DNA of 64,000 bases, taken from assembly GCA_910584645.1 (NCBI GenBank), contig CAJUAU010000007.1:62001-126000 (forward strand), read 5' to 3'. The position numbers were made by a program, and so were the translations under genes. Source of the stretch: an uncultured Eubacterium sp. GTDB lineage: Bacteria > Bacillota > Clostridia > Lachnospirales > Lachnospiraceae. Under the pieces are notes generated by a model, which had not been told where the DNA came from, made no database searches, and saw only the letters and a list, made by a program, of their open reading frames with translations. Positions 34,073-41,427 of this stretch are shown here, in pieces. Numbering within the stretch: position 1 is the first letter of the stretch; the number at the start of each line of letters is the position of its first letter.

Positions 34073-35779
34073 ATGAAACGAAAACAACACATTGCACTGC
34101 TGATGGCAGGCACACTTTTACTCTCGGCAGTGTTACCCTGCACTCAGGCTTCTCAGACAGAAGCCGCTGCAAAGCCAAAGCTGAGTGTCAAAAAGATATC
34201 ATTGGACCTTAACAAATCCAAAAAGGTCCAGGTTAAAAATGTTAAGAAAAAGCAACTGAAAAAAATCACCTGGAAAGCCAAGAACAAAAAGATTGTTACT
34301 GTCAAAAAAAGCGGAAAACTCGCTGCAACTATAAAAGGAAAAAAGACCGGCACTACAAAAGTAACGGCAAAGATCTATCTGAAATCAAAGAAAAAACCTG
34401 TTTCGGCTGCCGTAAGCGTGACAGTTAAAAAGGTTAAAAAGCCAGTCAAGACTCCTGTCACCACACCAAAGTCCACCGCTGCTTCACTTCCTCCAGCCGG
34501 AACACCAGCAGCATCCCAGCCCCCGCAGGACAGTAATAAGCCCTGGCAGGAACCATCCACTATACTGGAAGCTTACAATGGTATTTTCAAATATATGGGG
34601 ACCTGCGCGAACTACTATGGATACGATGAGAAAAAAGACCAGCTGAGAACCCGCGGAACATTGGATTTTATCACTGAGAATTTTAACAGCATTACGCTGG
34701 AAAATGAGATGAAACCAGATTCGATACTCAGCGCCTGGGGCGTAGGTGTTCAGACGCTTTCTCTCGCTGAGGCAAAAGAAATGGGCTATTATATCCCTGA
34801 GAACTATCCAGAGACAATCGTTCCTGTCTTAAACCTGGATACCGTAGACCGGACACTGGAGACTCTGAAAAAAGAAGGACTTCAGATGCGTGGCCACACT
34901 TTTGTCTGGCATCAGCAGACACCTGTAGAATTCTTTGTTAAAAATTATTCTGGCAGCCAGAAAGTGACTCCTGAAGTTATGGACGCGAGACTGGAATACT
35001 TCGTGAGAAATGTGATGCGTCATGTCATGGACAAAGAAAAACAACTAACCGGGTCTGCGGGAACACTGGTCTATGCATGGGATATGGTCAATGAATATAT
35101 ACACCGCACCCACGATGCTACAAGTATCAGCTGGCATGATGTATATGGCGATATGGGACTGGAGCCCTCCTACCTGAAAAAAGCATTTGAGATCGCCTAT
35201 GATGAACTGGAGCGCTACGGTGTTCAGGATAAAGTTGTTCTATATTATAACGACTACAATACCTACGAGTGCGCTGACGATATCATTTCCCTCGTAAACT
35301 TTATCAATCAGGATGCCACGGATAAAAACGGGAAAACAGTCAAAATCTGTGGCGGGATCGGTATGCAGAGCCATCTCTGCGTCGACTATCCAACCATAGA
35401 GAACTATGGTGAGACTCTGGATAAGTTCCTGGCTACTGGACTTGAGGTCAGCATCTCTGAACTGGATGTCTCCACCAACTATGGTAAAAACGGTCAGGAT
35501 TCCCAAGGATGGGATAAGTGGGAATATATGGACCTGGGACAGACCGACGAAGACCAGGCCGACTATATAAAAAGCCTGATGGAAATGATCGTCTCCAAAC
35601 AGAAAAATCTTGATCACTCCAAGAACCAAAAAGGAATTGCTGGTGTAACGATCTGGGGGCTTTATGATAAATGTTCCTGGAAAGCAAACACAAAACCCCT
35701 TCTCTTTGGAAAATCTATTACCGATCCTAAAGAATCCTACTATTCCTTTATGGACGCGGCTGCAATATGGAATTCTTAA
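34073..35779 (+). CDS. Endo-1,4-beta-xylanase, GH10, with basic Ig-like module (copy 2)
   Basis: 568 residues with a signal peptide (about 1-32). A very basic Big_2-like module covers about 33-122 and a Pro/Thr linker about 124-158. GH10 fills about 160-568 with acid/base Glu341 (W-D-M-V-N-E) and nucleophile Glu463 (I-S-E-L-D-V). R-G-H-T-F-V-W-H and V-T-I-W-G-L are present. The catalytic domain is clearly paralogous to xylanase 1. An insertion near 466-485 (Y-G-K-N-G-Q-D-S-Q-G-W) may alter the active cleft. AAGGAGG lies 8 bases before ATG 34073. The gene ends at a strong terminator, so it is probably its own unit or the end of the cluster from 30,699. Confidence 0.93.
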   Translation: MKRKQHIALLMAGTLLLSAVLPCTQASQTEAAAKPKLSVKKISLDLNKSKKVQVKNVKKKQLKKITWKAKNKKIVTVKKSGKLAATIKGKKTGTTKVTAKIYLKSKKKPVSAAVSVTVKKVKKPVKTPVTTPKSTAASLPPAGTPAASQPPQDSNKPWQEPSTILEAYNGIFKYMGTCANYYGYDEKKDQLRTRGTLDFITENFNSITLENEMKPDSILSAWGVGVQTLSLAEAKEMGYYIPENYPETIVPVLNLDTVDRTLETLKKEGLQMRGHTFVWHQQTPVEFFVKNYSGSQKVTPEVMDARLEYFVRNVMRHVMDKEKQLTGSAGTLVYAWDMVNEYIHRTHDATSISWHDVYGDMGLEPSYLKKAFEIAYDELERYGVQDKVVLYYNDYNTYECADDIISLVNFINQDATDKNGKTVKICGGIGMQSHLCVDYPTIENYGETLDKFLATGLEVSISELDVSTNYGKNGQDSQGWDKWEYMDLGQTDEDQADYIKSLMEMIVSKQKNLDHSKNQKGIAGVTIWGLYDKCSWKANTKPLLFGKSITDPKESYYSFMDAAAIWNS

Positions 35780-35839
35780 ATCGCTGCATTTACGAATTTA
35801 CTATATACGGGAATTTATCTGAATAACAAAAAGAAAACT

Positions 35840-35880
35840 GCTTAAAATCATTTCTGCTGATTTTAAGCATTTTTCTTTTT
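35840..35880 (+). terminator. Terminator of xylanase 2
   Basis: GCTTAAAATCA (35840-35850) pairs with TGATTTTAAGC (35858-35868), followed by a T-rich run to 35880. The rest of 35,780-36,077 shows nothing definite. Confidence 0.88.
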
Positions 35881-36077
35881 TGCTTATTTACTCTATTTAT
35901 CAGCAGCAAACAGGAAGCGCATTTATAATATTTATGCAACAGGAAATATATGACACTTCACCTCCGGTTACAGCTGATATTGCTCTTTTTTTGTTCTTTT
36001 TTAAAAAATAGTAGATAAACAGAGACAAATATAGTATGATATCTTTGTATACAAAATCAAAAAGGGGCAATTGAAGT

Positions 36078-37991
36078 ATGAAAACAGTACAAAAAGAAGA
36101 TACGACAAAAAAAGATATACATGCGCTGCTTCCCGTTCTGATCGCGCTATGTCTGATCCCTCTGGTCATACTGACCAAAGATTATCAAACGGAATTCAGC
36201 AAATTTCCCTGGTTTAATAACACAGAAATCAATCAGATTGATTCCTTTGAATATGCCAAGGGAGTCCTGGTGATCATCATGGGAGCCATCGCCGCTGCTG
36301 TCATTGGTTTTAGCGAATACGGCAAAATGCAGAAAAAGAAACGGCTTTTTGAAAATGCAGATCTGAAAGTCGTTATACTGATAGCAGTGTACCTGATCAT
36401 GGTCATAATTTCCTCCCTTTTCAGCCAGTACACAAATCTCGCCTTTCACGGGGGCGGATATGGACAGTGGCAGTCAATGTGGGTTCTTTTGGGTTATGGA
36501 ATGCTGTTCATGTACGCATATCTTTTCATCAACTCTGAAAAACGGGGACTACTTACCATTAAATATCTCATGATCTCCACTGGTATCCTGGCGCTGATGG
36601 GCGTCCTGCAGACATCAGGGCACAATCCTCTCAGCTGGAAATGGGTTCAGAATATCATTACAAGCCAAAGTAATGTAGAGGGCATTGACTTTAAAGAAGG
36701 GGTATCCAATGTTATCCTGTCTTTCAACAATCCTAACTACGTCGGTCCCTATATAGCACTTATTCTTCCTATATCAGCTGCTTTTATCTTTCTTCGGGCA
36801 TTTGAAGAAAAGAGCAAAGCCATTGCTGCCAAAATAGCAGGTGCATTGATTGTCATTGGACTGATCGTATCACTGATTGGATCCTCATCCTCGGCAGGTT
36901 TTATCTCTGTCCTGGCAGGCGCCGTATTGGCACTGATCCTGGTACTCTCCGGAGTATTCTGGGGAAAACGCGCAAAAACAGAGGATCAGGCAGATTCTGA
37001 CGAACAGCCCCACAAAAAAAGCATGAAGGGACTTATTATTGGTCTTTGCGCTGTGGCTGTGCTGGTCACTGCCGGAATTTTCTCTTTCCGGAGCGGCTAC
37101 CTCCAGAACACCATCAACAAACTCCTTGAAGGTGGAAACGATACGAGAAATGTCGCTTCTATCGTCAACACTAAAGCGGATGAACTGGAAATAACACTGC
37201 GGAATGATAATCAATTTACTCTGGCACCAAAAATTGATGCAAATGGCCAGTTTTCCATTACCGCCTATGATGATTCTAAAAAACCGCTGAGTATTCAGCA
37301 GGTCGGAGAACAGAAAACTTATACTTTTTCAGATCCGCGTTTTTCTATGCTCACATTAGATGTGAATAATTTTACTATTGAGGACCAGGTTTATTCTGGA
37401 TTTAGAATAAACGATGCTCCCAACAGCATCTCCTGGATCTTTGTATTCAAAGACGGTAAATGGAAGTATTATACTCCCTTTGGTAAATTTATCCGGCTTC
37501 GGAAAGTGGAAAGTTTTGGCTTTAAAGACTATCAGAATATTGCAAACCGCCGTGGATTTATCTGGTCCCGGACCATTCCTCTGATGAAGGATTACTGGTT
37601 TACAGGAATCGGTCCTAACGCCTTTATCATCGCTTTTCCAAACGACGACTTTGTCGGATCAAAGCGTGTGGGCCAAACCACTGCCACGAACCTTGTAGAC
37701 AAGCCCCATAATGCCTTTCTACAGATCTTTATACAGACTGGCGGACTGTCTGCGCTGGCATACGGAGGACTCTGGATTCTCTATATGATAAGCGGAATCC
37801 GTATCTTCTGGCGCAGAAAACAATACCGTAACATTGACATTATAGGACTTGGACTTCTGGTGGGAATCTTTTCTTTCGCCGTATCAGGTATCACCAATGA
37901 TACGATCATCGGCACACAGGTGATCTATTGGACTTTACTGGGCGCCGGATATGCGGTAAACCGCATCATCCGGTCAGAAGAAAGGCAATAA
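36078..37991 (+). CDS. O-antigen ligase/polymerase family membrane protein
   Basis: 637 residues with about twelve membrane helices in two blocks (about 15-300 and 555-630). Between them a large extracellular domain of about 230 residues (320-545) is beta-rich and polar. After it comes G-P-N-A-F near 516, then D-K-P-H-N-A-F-L-Q, a Wzy_C-type motif with the histidine thought important in ligases. Such proteins polymerise or ligate surface polysaccharide repeat units outside the membrane. AAAGGGG lies upstream of ATG 36078. The following gene is a phosphoglycosyl transferase 30 bases on, so the two form an exopolysaccharide operon. In a Gram-positive cell the ligand would be a wall or lipid carrier, not LPS. 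Confidence 0.82.
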   Translation: MKTVQKEDTTKKDIHALLPVLIALCLIPLVILTKDYQTEFSKFPWFNNTEINQIDSFEYAKGVLVIIMGAIAAAVIGFSEYGKMQKKKRLFENADLKVVILIAVYLIMVIISSLFSQYTNLAFHGGGYGQWQSMWVLLGYGMLFMYAYLFINSEKRGLLTIKYLMISTGILALMGVLQTSGHNPLSWKWVQNIITSQSNVEGIDFKEGVSNVILSFNNPNYVGPYIALILPISAAFIFLRAFEEKSKAIAAKIAGALIVIGLIVSLIGSSSSAGFISVLAGAVLALILVLSGVFWGKRAKTEDQADSDEQPHKKSMKGLIIGLCAVAVLVTAGIFSFRSGYLQNTINKLLEGGNDTRNVASIVNTKADELEITLRNDNQFTLAPKIDANGQFSITAYDDSKKPLSIQQVGEQKTYTFSDPRFSMLTLDVNNFTIEDQVYSGFRINDAPNSISWIFVFKDGKWKYYTPFGKFIRLRKVESFGFKDYQNIANRRGFIWSRTIPLMKDYWFTGIGPNAFIIAFPNDDFVGSKRVGQTTATNLVDKPHNAFLQIFIQTGGLSALAYGGLWILYMISGIRIFWRRKQYRNIDIIGLGLLVGIFSFAVSGITNDTIIGTQVIYWTLLGAGYAVNRIIRSEERQ

Positions 37992-38021
37992 CAAATACTG
38001 ACATGAAAACAGAGGTGTACC

Positions 38022-39443
38022 ATGAGAAACTTTGATCCATATAAAAAGACGATCTTGTTCTTCTTATCCCTGCTCAATATCCTTTTGATGACGATACTGT
38101 TTTCTTATTTCTGGTATCACTATTTTGCAGAAACCATGTACACTTTTCGATTTTACCGGAGAGGAAACTATGTCGTCATCATCCTCTATGCTGTGTTCCT
38201 CATTTTCTTTACCCGTATGTACGGCGCAATGAAAATAGGACAGCTGCGCCGCATTGAGGTTATTTTATCCCAATATCTTTCCATATTTATTTCAAATCTG
38301 ATCACATATGTTATTGTTTCCCTGCTGGCATTCCGTTTTGTCAACTTATTGCCGATGCTCTTTATGACCATGGGGGACTTTGTGATTACAACCCTCTGGA
38401 CTTTTCTGGCAGGACGGATCTATGGACGTATTTTTAAATCTTGGAAGATCCTCCTTATTTACGGGGAGCGCCCCGCCACGGACCTTGTATATAAAGTGGA
38501 GGAGCGCCGTGACAAATATGCCATTCACGATGCTATTAACGTAAATGAAGGAATGGAAGCTATTGCCGAGAAGGTGAAAGATTTTGAAGCTGTGATCATT
38601 GGGGATATTCCTTCCCATCAGAGAAATGATGTGCTTAAATTTTGTTATGGCAATGGAATCCGGGCCTATGTCATTCCCAAAATATCTGACATCATCATGA
38701 TGGGAAGTGACAGGATCCATATCTTTGACACCCCCTTTCTTCTTGCCAAAGGGTATTCTCTCAGTTTTGACCAGCGGTTTATGAAGCGGGCACTGGATAT
38801 CTTTCTCTCAATTCCAATGATCCTGCTCACTTCACCAATTATGCTTATTACCGCTGCTGCAATTAAGCTTTATGACGGAGGGAGCATACTTTACCGGCAG
38901 ACCCGTTGTACCCGGGGGGGGCGGATTTTTTCCATAATCAAATTCCGTTCCATGGTGGAAGATGCAGAAAAGGATGGGGTTGCTAAATTAGCCTCCTCCC
39001 ATGATGCCCGTATTACTCCTGTGGGAAAGTTGATCCGCTCTGCCAGGATTGATGAACTGCCTCAGCTCTTTAATATTTTAAGAGGAAATATGTCCTTTGT
39101 GGGACCGCGGCCTGAACGACCGGAGATTATTGAGGATTATCAGAAGGAAATGCCGGAGTTTGAGTTTCGTATGCGGGTAAAAGCAGGTCTTACAGGCTTT
39201 GCCCAGATCTATGGAAAATATAACACCGTTCCCTACGACAAACTGAAATTAGATCTCTTTTATATCGAACACTATTCTCTTTGGCTCGATATAAAACTCA
39301 TTCTTATGACGATGAAGATCATATTTAAACGCGAATCTACAGAAGGTATTGACGACGAGCAGACCACCGCATTAAAAGAAAAAGACGAATCGGACGTACA
39401 CCAGGTTCTCCAGGAGATTTCAAATAAAAAAAGGGGCGGCTGA
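38022..39443 (+). CDS. Polyprenyl glycosylphosphotransferase (initiating sugar transferase)
   Basis: 473 residues. Four membrane helices lie at about 8-140 and a CoA-binding-like domain at about 145-245. A fifth hydrophobic hairpin is near 262-290, and the catalytic bacterial sugar transferase domain covers about 258-445. Motifs: K-R-A-L-D-I-F-L-S, I-K-F-R-S-M-V-E-D-A-E, S-A-R-I-D-E-L-P-Q-L-F-N-I-L-R-G-N-M-S-F-V-G-P-R-P-E and G-L-T-G-F-A-Q-I-Y-G. It transfers a sugar phosphate to undecaprenyl phosphate to start a repeat unit. It is co-directional with the polymerase/ligase gene upstream. The last codons (K-R-G-G-stop) lie inside a dispersed hairpin repeat. Confidence 0.92.
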   Translation: MRNFDPYKKTILFFLSLLNILLMTILFSYFWYHYFAETMYTFRFYRRGNYVVIILYAVFLIFFTRMYGAMKIGQLRRIEVILSQYLSIFISNLITYVIVSLLAFRFVNLLPMLFMTMGDFVITTLWTFLAGRIYGRIFKSWKILLIYGERPATDLVYKVEERRDKYAIHDAINVNEGMEAIAEKVKDFEAVIIGDIPSHQRNDVLKFCYGNGIRAYVIPKISDIIMMGSDRIHIFDTPFLLAKGYSLSFDQRFMKRALDIFLSIPMILLTSPIMLITAAAIKLYDGGSILYRQTRCTRGGRIFSIIKFRSMVEDAEKDGVAKLASSHDARITPVGKLIRSARIDELPQLFNILRGNMSFVGPRPERPEIIEDYQKEMPEFEFRMRVKAGLTGFAQIYGKYNTVPYDKLKLDLFYIEHYSLWLDIKLILMTMKIIFKRESTEGIDDEQTTALKEKDESDVHQVLQEISNKKRGG

Positions 39444-39540
39444 AAACCGCGCCCCTCTGAAGAATCGCTGAAAGCGATTCTTCGCTCCGCACCCTTTGAG
39501 TATTCAAAAAAGGGGCGGCTGAGGACCGCGCCCCTTCAAA
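39424..39540. repeat. Two units of the GGGGCGGCTGA hairpin repeat
   Basis: Unit 1 (39424-39500) has GGGGCGGCTGAAAACCGCGC and an 11-bp hairpin GAAGAATCGCT/AGCGATTCTTC. Unit 2 (39506-39540) repeats GGGGCGGCTGAGGACCGCGC. A third relative lies at 5331-5400. Unit 1 contains the stop codon of the sugar transferase. Confidence 0.75.
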
Positions 39541-39568
39541 AGAATGTCCATGTGGACATTCTTTTTTT
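39541..39568. terminator. Terminator between the sugar transferase and M23 genes
   Basis: AGAATGTCC (39541-39549) pairs with GGACATTCT (39553-39561), with seven Ts after it on + and a run of As before it, so it may work both ways. Confidence 0.85.
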
Positions 39569-39578
39569 ACTAATTTTC

Positions 39579-40292
39579 TTATCGCAGCAACACCAGAGGA
39601 TTTATCGTCTCCCCTTTCTGCATCACCTGATAATACAAATTGGCACCCTCCACAGAATAATATTTCGTAGGTTTGGCGATCTTACCGATCACCTGCCCCT
39701 CGCTCACTTCATCTCCTTTGGATACCGTTACATCTTTCAGCTGGCCATAGATCACTTTAAAATCATCACCAATTGCCATGGTCACTGTCGTACCTGTCTC
39801 ATCATTTTTCTCAATACGTTTCACAATCCCAGCTGCACTTGCCTTTACATCTTCTCCCACTTTACTTCCAATGATCAATGCGGGATTGGTCTTAAACTGT
39901 GACAGGGTCGGGAAAAATACGACCTTATCGGCACTGTACTCGATCAGTATATCTCCTTCTACTGGCCACAGAAGTCCCGTTTCCTGGTCAAAATGAAGCC
40001 GATCCTCAGCTGACACTTTTTTCATCGTTGTCTTTGCTTTGGGAGTAGGTGCCGGAGTTTTCTTTTTCACCTCAGATTTTACATGATCCGTGGTTGCTTC
40101 CTCCGTCTGTGGTTCCTGCGTCACCGCTGCCTCGGCTGGCGCTGTCGGCATGGGAGTTTCCTGAGCCACTGGTATATTTCCCTGATCTTTTCCACTATCT
40201 GAGAAAACATTCATGCAGATCGCGCCAAATGCCACCAGACATACGATTCCGCAGATCAGCGATATATAAAATCCCTTTTCTTTATAAAACAT
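39579..40292 (-). CDS. M23-fold (LytM) protein without catalytic histidines, SpoIIQ-like
   Basis: 237 residues. One N-terminal membrane helix spans about 9-30, a Pro/Ala/Thr-rich stalk about 35-95, and a LytM fold about 105-237. Canonical M23 peptidases need H-x-x-x-D and H-x-H. The first region here reads I-E-Y-S-A-D-K and the second N-L-Y-Y-Q-V, so the zinc ligands are replaced and peptidase activity is unlikely. The layout resembles SpoIIQ-type proteins that bind partners across the forespore membranes, but Clostridial SpoIIQ is often intact, so this is inference. ATG 40292 follows GAGGTGATAG. It stands alone between polysaccharide genes. Confidence 0.78.
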   Translation of the reverse strand: MFYKEKGFYISLICGIVCLVAFGAICMNVFSDSGKDQGNIPVAQETPMPTAPAEAAVTQEPQTEEATTDHVKSEVKKKTPAPTPKAKTTMKKVSAEDRLHFDQETGLLWPVEGDILIEYSADKVVFFPTLSQFKTNPALIIGSKVGEDVKASAAGIVKRIEKNDETGTTVTMAIGDDFKVIYGQLKDVTVSKGDEVSEGQVIGKIAKPTKYYSVEGANLYYQVMQKGETINPLVLLR

Positions 40293-40433
40293 TCTATCAC
40301 CTCAATTCAAGTTTTATCTATATTCTTGCCTGAATTCAGGTGATTATACAATATATAGGTAAATTAGGTCTGGTAAATATTTCTGAAAAGCGGAATCAAA
40401 ACAGGTTCAAAATAGCGCCCTCTGATTAAAAGA

Positions 40434-41312
40434 TCAGTGCAGGATCTTTCCATTTGCCACCTGCATCAGATGTTTTCCATAACTGGAATTCCCATAGGAA
40501 TTAGCTTCTTCGATCAGTCTGTCTCTGTCGATCCACCCATTTTTATAAGAAATTTCTTCTATCGCGGACAGCATAATACCTTGTCTTTTTTCAATAACGC
40601 GAACGAAATCACTGGCATCTGCCAGGGCATCCATCGTGCCGGTATCCAGCCAGGCAAATCCACGCCCCAAAGTAACCACATTTAACTTTTCTTCTTCCAG
40701 ATACATGCGGTTTAAATCTGTGATCTCAAGTTCCCCCCGCGCCGAGGGCTTTACTTTTTTTGCCAGCTCTACAACCCGGTTATCGTAAAAATACAAACCG
40801 GTAATACAATAATTTGATTTTGGAACTTTGGGCTTTTCCTCTATGGAGACTGCCTTTCCGTTTTTATCAAACTCCACGATGCCAAAACGCTCCGGATCAT
40901 CCACATAATATCCAAATACAGTAGCACCTTCCTGTCTCGCCGCCGCATTCCGCAAATGCTGTCCGAGGCCGCTTCCATAAAAAATATTATCTCCCAGCAC
41001 CATTGCACAGGAATCTCCGTCTATAAACTCTTCACCGATCAAAAATGCCTGTGCCAGTCCATCCGGACTAGGTTGTACTTTGTATTCCAAATGCATTCCC
41101 AGACGGGAACCATCCCCAAGAAGGCGCTCAAAATTCGGCAGGTCCGTCGGTGTGGATATGATCAGGATATCCCTGATACCAGCCAGCATTAACGTGGAGA
41201 GCGGATAATAGATCATAGGTTTATCATATACCGGAAGCAGCTGTTTGGATGTCACTTTTGTCAAGGGATACAATCTTGTCCCCGATCCTCCTGCTAATAT
41301 AATCCCCTTCAT
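40434..41312 (-). CDS. rfbA: Glucose-1-phosphate thymidylyltransferase
   Basis: 292 residues from ATG 41312 (GAGGGA upstream; an ATG four codons earlier overlaps the site). The enzyme makes dTDP-glucose from glucose 1-phosphate and dTTP, the first step to dTDP-L-rhamnose. Motifs: the nucleotide loop L-A-G-G-S-G-T-R-L-Y-P-L-T-K, Q-P-S-P-D-G-L-A-Q-A, G-D-N-I-F-Y-G and F-A-W-L-D-T-G-T near 225. The genes rfbB, rfbC and rfbD are not in the window. It follows xylanase 3 on the same strand after a large palindrome. Confidence 0.93.
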   Translation of the reverse strand: MKGIILAGGSGTRLYPLTKVTSKQLLPVYDKPMIYYPLSTLMLAGIRDILIISTPTDLPNFERLLGDGSRLGMHLEYKVQPSPDGLAQAFLIGEEFIDGDSCAMVLGDNIFYGSGLGQHLRNAAARQEGATVFGYYVDDPERFGIVEFDKNGKAVSIEEKPKVPKSNYCITGLYFYDNRVVELAKKVKPSARGELEITDLNRMYLEEEKLNVVTLGRGFAWLDTGTMDALADASDFVRVIEKRQGIMLSAIEEISYKNGWIDRDRLIEEANSYGNSSYGKHLMQVANGKILH

Positions 41313-41340
41313 TACGTCCCTCATTTCTTTATTTTTTTAT

Positions 41341-41376
41341 AGAACTGCCACAGGCAATATTGCCTGTGGCAGTTCT
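41341..41376. repeat. Perfect 36-base palindrome
   Basis: AGAACTGCCACAGGCAAT followed directly by its exact complement, with no spacer. No T run follows on either strand, so it is not a standard terminator. It lies between xylanase 3 and rfbA, both on minus. Confidence 0.9.
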
Positions 41377-41427
41377 GAATGTCTGAATATAGAATATCCA
41401 AATCACACGTAATTATAACCCTTTTTC

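Noticed and set aside
36078..37991. Lipopolysaccharide O-antigen ligase in the strict sense
   Set aside because: The rest of the window is Gram-positive (SigH, agr, wall amidases); a polymerase or ligase for exopolysaccharide or wall glycan is more fitting.
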